NCBI GenBank assembly: GCA_019022495.1
Contig: JAFEKR010000007.1
Span: 2,046,001-2,110,000 of the forward strand
Direction of reading: 5' to 3'
Origin: Epichloe hybrida
Lineage: Eukaryota; Ascomycota; Sordariomycetes; Hypocreales; Clavicipitaceae
DNA: 64,000 nt
The translations under genes were made by a program, and so were the position numbers. Below, piece after piece: positions 60,386-64,000 of the stretch (position 1 is the first letter of the stretch; each line of letters starts with the position of its first letter). Under the pieces are notes generated by a model that saw nothing but the letters and a program-made list of their open reading frames with translations, did not search any database and was not told where the DNA came from.

Positions 60386-60897
60386 CGTGATGCGACCGTG
60401 TTGGCCTACGAATGGCCAGTCTATTTGTGAACCGGAGTAATGAATTGCCCGTTCAGCATGGTGAAGATGAGGGCACGTAGATTTACTTTCAAAGACTCAT
60501 GTCACCGGCGCCGTTCAGAGCTCTCGCACGACATCAGCTACCTACCCGGTGACCTGGTGACCTGGTGACCTGGTGACCTGGTGGCTTCGACACATTTCTG
60601 GGAAGCCGTTCTCGAGCACCCCGCGACACGGGGTGGACCTGCAGGTTCTGATCCAATTGGAAACCATATGATATAAAATATATTTCAAAACGGGCGTGTT
60701 CTCATTATTACCGCTCCAACGCACTGATTTGTGAACAAGTGAACCAAGACATCTTTACTGTAATAACGCCGAGCTCCATGCAAGACACCTGCGTGCCACT
60801 CATAACCCCCTGGATCCCAAGTCAAGTCAGTATTGATACACGCACATGTATGTGTACATGTCACATGCACATGGTCTTTCGTCGCAAAGATGTAATA
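60386..60897. other. Intergenic region between repeat block and DUF2434 gene
   Basis: Normal-GC sequence downstream of the minus-strand gene, so it includes its 3' UTR and terminator. It contains an 8-bp tandem repeat, GGTGACCT, about 4.5 copies at 60,548-60,584. Overlapping ORFs here show no recognised family and are not credited. Confidence 0.6.
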
Positions 60898-62711
60898 CTA
60901 AATGTCCAACATGCTCCTGACCTGCTGCGGCCGAGCATTGATGCTCTGCGTCGTAGATGCACTGTTGGAACGATGGGCCGATTCAGGCCTCTCCCCCTGA
61001 GAACGATGCTGCCTCTCCAAATCTGGATATGGCGGTGGGGGCCCATCTTCCATGAGAGAAGCTGCTCTCCTGGCTCGTTCAGCAGCTGCATCGTTGGGGA
61101 AGAGGAGACCGGCGGCGTTTTGCACAATTCTCTCCGAATGGCGGCTCTCGTTCGTACCCTTGTACCGTTGGCCGTGGGGATCGACTGCTGCCGTGGCAGA
61201 TGTGCCCAACTTTCTGACGCCGGCCCCGTCTTGCTGGGGGTTGGTTGAGTTGGCTGGTAGTCTGCCCAGTTCGAGACCATCATCGTTGAGGGCTGATCTT
61301 TCCGCCTCGAGCCTGATTTGTAGTTCCGCTGGGTCCTCGGCTCGCCGACCAACGCCTCTCTTTCCGCCGACTTCATTTACGTTTTGATTGATCATGTCTC
61401 GCACAGATCGGAGGTGGTCTCCTCGCACGCGCCGCCACCATGCTGGCTTGCGTGCAATACCGAGTTCGCGGTCGTTATTCTCGCCTCGTTCCCTTCTCTG
61501 TCTGAGAAGCTCCTTGTCTTCATTCGGTGCGACGAATCCATAGATAATCTGCACATACAAGATGAGGACGGTGGGACCGTAGCCCCATGCAATGACAGCC
61601 GGAATATTGGCCCCCCTAGCTACCACCAGAGACAAGTCCCACGTGAATGATATCAATATCTGGTAGGCAATCATGGCAGCAGATAACGCGATGAGGAGAA
61701 CAAATCGAAGCGGCACGGCTCCAAGAAAGCCAACAGCCCCGTTGAGAATGCCACGGTGACGTGGCTTGTAGTGGTGGATAGAATGGCGCAGAGAAAAGAG
61801 TATCGTGGCCCATGCGATGACCAGACAGAATGCACCAGCTTTGAAGCGAGTGCTGGTGGCATTCGGTATGGTATAATCTTTGATTTGTTCCGCATAGCTC
61901 TGAGATCTAACAAAATTCCAATCTCGAGGCACGACCAGAAAGAAATTCTAGACTCGGGAGTCAGTGATAACCAAACGGAATCGAGCTGTCGAAGATGTGC
62001 CGAACTTACCATCCAAACCCAGAAATAAAACCACATCGGAAGCCAGAACTCAACCTTTGCCCTCCTGTCATCCTCACGATAGACAAAGGGGTTGGGATCG
62101 ATATACTGTCTCTCCAGCCAGCTGCCCCAATGGCGGACTGCCTCCCATACCACTGCCATTGTCCCCACGCACATGAGATACCAAAAGAAAACGGTGAGAA
62201 CGATGGGCAAGTCTTGCAGAAAGTACCTTTCAATGTCAACATTGGAGAAGAGACTGATGAGCGCACACGCGGACACAAAGCATGCCCAATACCACTGCCA
62301 CCGACGACCGATTGGAAAGAAGCGTCTTGTCACGGGCAAGTACAAGGCGCCGTGCTTTGTCAGACATACAAGCGAAAGGACGATTGCGAGGGCATAGACA
62401 ACTCCTATGCCGATCCCAGCAAAACCACGAGGGCCAATGGGGTAGATGGAGCTGTAACAGCTGGTGGCGTTGACAAAGCTGGCGTTGGGGTGCACAAACG
62501 CCGGCTGCAACGGTGTGAATGCCAAGTAACAGTCCGAGCCGTTAGACAAGGTATTGTTACTTGGATAGAAGGTATAATTGGCGATGTCGAGAGCCGTGGC
62601 GTTCAGGTGAACCCCGGCTATGACCGTATCAGTTGCATTTTCGCCCGCTGGAAAGGATTCTTTGCCTCGAATGAGCAGATCGCGCGTGTCGAAGACATCA
62701 AAGTCAATCAT
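60898..62711 (-). CDS. DUF2434-type seven-transmembrane protein, 583 aa, two exons
   Basis: Exon 1 is 62,010-62,711 (234 codons) and exon 2 is 60,898-61,947 (349 codons plus stop), joined in phase 0 by a 62-bp intron. The ATG at 62,711 is the first after an in-frame TAA. Residues 1-95 are polar with seven N-x-S/T sequons and Cys61/Cys85, so probably luminal or extracellular, although no clear signal peptide is seen. Seven hydrophobic helices follow at about 98-117, 141-158, 169-189, 222-240, 272-291, 313-334 and 350-373. Conserved-looking blocks are IGRRWQWYW (134-142), WEAVRHWGSW (189-198) and ARFKAG-like TRFKAG (267-272). The basic, polar 210-residue tail would be cytosolic and contains PPPPYPDL (537-544). 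This matches the fungal family of unknown function DUF2434. The family name is from memory. No biochemical role is known to me, and a receptor-like role is only inferred from topology. Confidence 0.85.
61948..62009 (-). other. Intron of the DUF2434 gene
   Basis: 62 bp with donor GTAAGT, branch-point-like CACTGAC and acceptor TAG. Removing it joins ...FYFWVWM to NFFLVVPRDW and completes the fourth helix without a frame change. Confidence 0.9.
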
Positions 62712-63545
62712 CTCCCAGAATGGCTGAGCCCCGCGGCCAGCCAGATGGTCTTCTTATAAGTGTACGGCTATCCGCTCGTGACCCGTTATCGCAGGCGCGC
62801 AGGCTCGAAGACGATCGTGTTTTAGTGTCAAGCATTGATCGGATGTCGCGTTTAGTTATTCAAAGTTGACAAGGGGAGAGGACCAGGGGAGAGGACCGGG
62901 GGGGGGGGTGAATTGACTCGGCAGCGAAGTCGATCAAGTTGGCCTGAGAAACCCTGCGCGTCTGGGTAAATGGTGGGAGAGAAGAAGAAAAGGTATCAAG
63001 GGAGAGAAGAACGAAAGGTGGAAGAGAAAACGTGACGATGCGGAGATGCGGGAATGCGATTTGCCGTATGGTACGGAAACTGCGGCGATATGGTGGAGGA
63101 CGGGCTGCCGAACCAGCTGCGCGACCGACACAGTGTCAAAACATAGCAAACATAGCAGGCAGCAAGCTACGGCCTACTAAGCCACCGGCGGTTTAGTCAT
63201 AACAAAACCGCATCGCAATGGACAAAGTACAGTGCTAGACGGTTCTTCTCGCACATGCCAATGTTGGCGGAGAAAACATGTCATTGGCACAGATAGCTCC
63301 GGTCAACCAGGTGTCACGCACAAGGGAATGAGACCAGGTTAGGACTCCTAAAAAAAACTCTTATTAGGACGTCCCGCTTCGATACAGCGATAATCGCCAA
63401 GTGCCTCTATCTGTCAGCTGCCACCAACTCATTCCAGGGCCCCTGCGCAGCCGCAGCTCAACCACGACCCTGCGACGATCCAGGCAAGTCTTTCGTCTTT
63501 CGTCTTTCAGTCTTTGAAAGGCATCGGTCGAAGGCGCTCTTCGAA
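62712..63545. promoter_or_regulatory. Shared divergent promoter region (DUF2434 gene and COG5)
   Basis: 834 bp between two divergent start codons. Features: an 11-G run (62,898-62,908), TGACTC (62,914-62,919, a Gcn4/AP-1-type core), a purine-rich GA tract (about 62,976-63,030), a CCAAT box (63,258-63,262), and TCTTTCGTCTTTC pyrimidine repeats just upstream of COG5 (about 63,490-63,525), which probably lie in its 5' UTR. Small ORFs on the minus strand here overlap these tracts and are not credited. Confidence 0.6.
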
Positions 63546-64000
63546 ATGACCAGCGCAGAGCAGCAGGCCAGCGGGATTGAGCTCGACGAGCCATCCTACA
63601 TTGACTACGAAGCCTTTCTCTCCCCCGACTTTTCGCCCACTGTCTTTGCCAACACGTTGGTCGTATCTACAAACAACCCCAATGATACCCCCCTAGACCT
63701 CTCCACGCCGCTCTCCCGAGTCTTGTTCGACGCACAGGAGATCGACTCCCACATCGACGTCCTGACAACGAGATCTGCCGTGCCTCTGCTAGAGTTCACC
63801 CAGACGCAGAACCAGGCCAGCAAACGCATCGTTTCGGAGCTCGACACGCAACTGAAGAGCCTCAACGATAGCTACAAGCAATTGGAGAAGGAGGTTATTG
63901 ATAAGCATGCCGAGGCGGACGAGGTCCGCCACGTGGCACTGCGACTGTGGGAAACGCTGCGGCTCGGACGCTCGGTTGGTCGCTGTCTTCAGTTGGGACG
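63546..64000 (+). CDS. COG5: Conserved oligomeric Golgi complex subunit 5, N-terminal part (runs off the window)
   Basis: The ATG at 63,546 opens 151 codons that continue past the window edge. Residues 16-60 (PSYIDYEAFLSPDFSPTVFA, then STNNPNDTPLDLSTPLSRVL) are the characteristic start of fungal Cog5. Residues 61-140 are heptad-like helix (FDAQEIDSHIDVL, SELDTQLKSLNDSYKQLEKE), which fits the N-terminal coiled-coil bundle by which COG subunits assemble. LWETLRLGRSVGRCLQLG ends the visible part. Cog5 belongs to lobe B of the eight-subunit COG tethering complex, which captures retrograde intra-Golgi vesicles and keeps glycosylation enzymes in place. It is a peripheral protein on the cytosolic face. 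Known Cog5 proteins are several hundred residues long, so most of the gene is missing here. Codon use and GC are normal, and no RIP damage is visible. Confidence 0.92.
   Translation, partial: MTSAEQQASGIELDEPSYIDYEAFLSPDFSPTVFANTLVVSTNNPNDTPLDLSTPLSRVLFDAQEIDSHIDVLTTRSAVPLLEFTQTQNQASKRIVSELDTQLKSLNDSYKQLEKEVIDKHAEADEVRHVALRLWETLRLGRSVGRCLQLG

Noticed and set aside
60739..62759. Several ORFs on both strands overlapping the DUF2434 gene, including one of 254 codons on the plus strand
   Set aside because: All are antisense or alternative-frame shadows of the spliced DUF2434 exons, which alone give a recognisable protein with a consistent intron.
63364..63865. Minus-strand ORFs opposite the COG5 start
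   Set aside because: They are antisense to the COG5 reading frame or its 5' UTR and show no family features.

Overview
The window comes from a filamentous ascomycete (Pezizomycotina, most likely a Sordariomycete). It has two compartments that meet at about 60,385. Positions 1-60,385 are very AT-rich and almost entirely nested transposable elements. Their coding frames are full of TAA/TAG where Gln (CAA/CAG) and Trp (TGG) codons are expected, and the catalytic YxDD motifs read YxDN. That is the pattern of repeat-induced point mutation (RIP: C to T, mainly at CpA, on both strands). Positions 60,386-64,000 have normal base composition and hold two host genes facing apart: a 583-aa seven-helix membrane protein of the DUF2434 type on the minus strand, with one intron, and the first 151 codons of a COG5 Golgi tethering subunit on the plus strand.

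The repeat block can be unpacked by paired termini and exact target-site duplications (TSDs). A Ty3/Gypsy chromovirus (A1) supplies the shell: RT-RNase H at 2,161-3,683, integrase at 45,390-47,056 and chromodomain at 56,401-56,760. It is split by (i) a Gypsy element (A2) with 470-bp LTRs (3,685-4,154 and 44,920-45,389; TSD AACTAT), (ii) a small-LTR non-autonomous element (D, 47,062-56,400; TSD ACTTA) that carries a 7.1-kb Ty1/Copia element (48,384-55,514; TSD CGAAG), and (iii) a solo Copia LTR (57,400-58,209; TSD ATAGC). Inside the A2 span lie a second Gypsy pol (B), a third Gypsy on the minus strand (C, 13,001-31,963; TSD GTACT) inserted in B, and four hAT-type DNA elements (E1-E4), each with an exact 8-bp TSD.

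E2 (22,864-28,808) carries a lightly mutated, intron-containing hAT transposase gene. E1, E3 and E4 are non-autonomous. All four start with CAGAG[C/T][A/T]TTG and have subterminal arrays of 5-bp repeats. E2, E3 and E4 share a module of 9-bp array, unique core and 10-bp AAGCTATT-type array. A tRNA-headed SINE with a 14-bp TSD sits inside E2. Two further insertions with a related 3' end sit in E4, each with its own 14-bp TSD; the matching empty sites are preserved in E3. The deepest nest is five layers (A1 > A2/B > C > E2 > SINE), and mutation load generally falls from outer to inner elements.

No bacterial-type features, CRISPR arrays or rRNA genes were seen. Boundaries of decayed Gypsy remnants are approximate. 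TSD-defined boundaries were read directly from the sequence.
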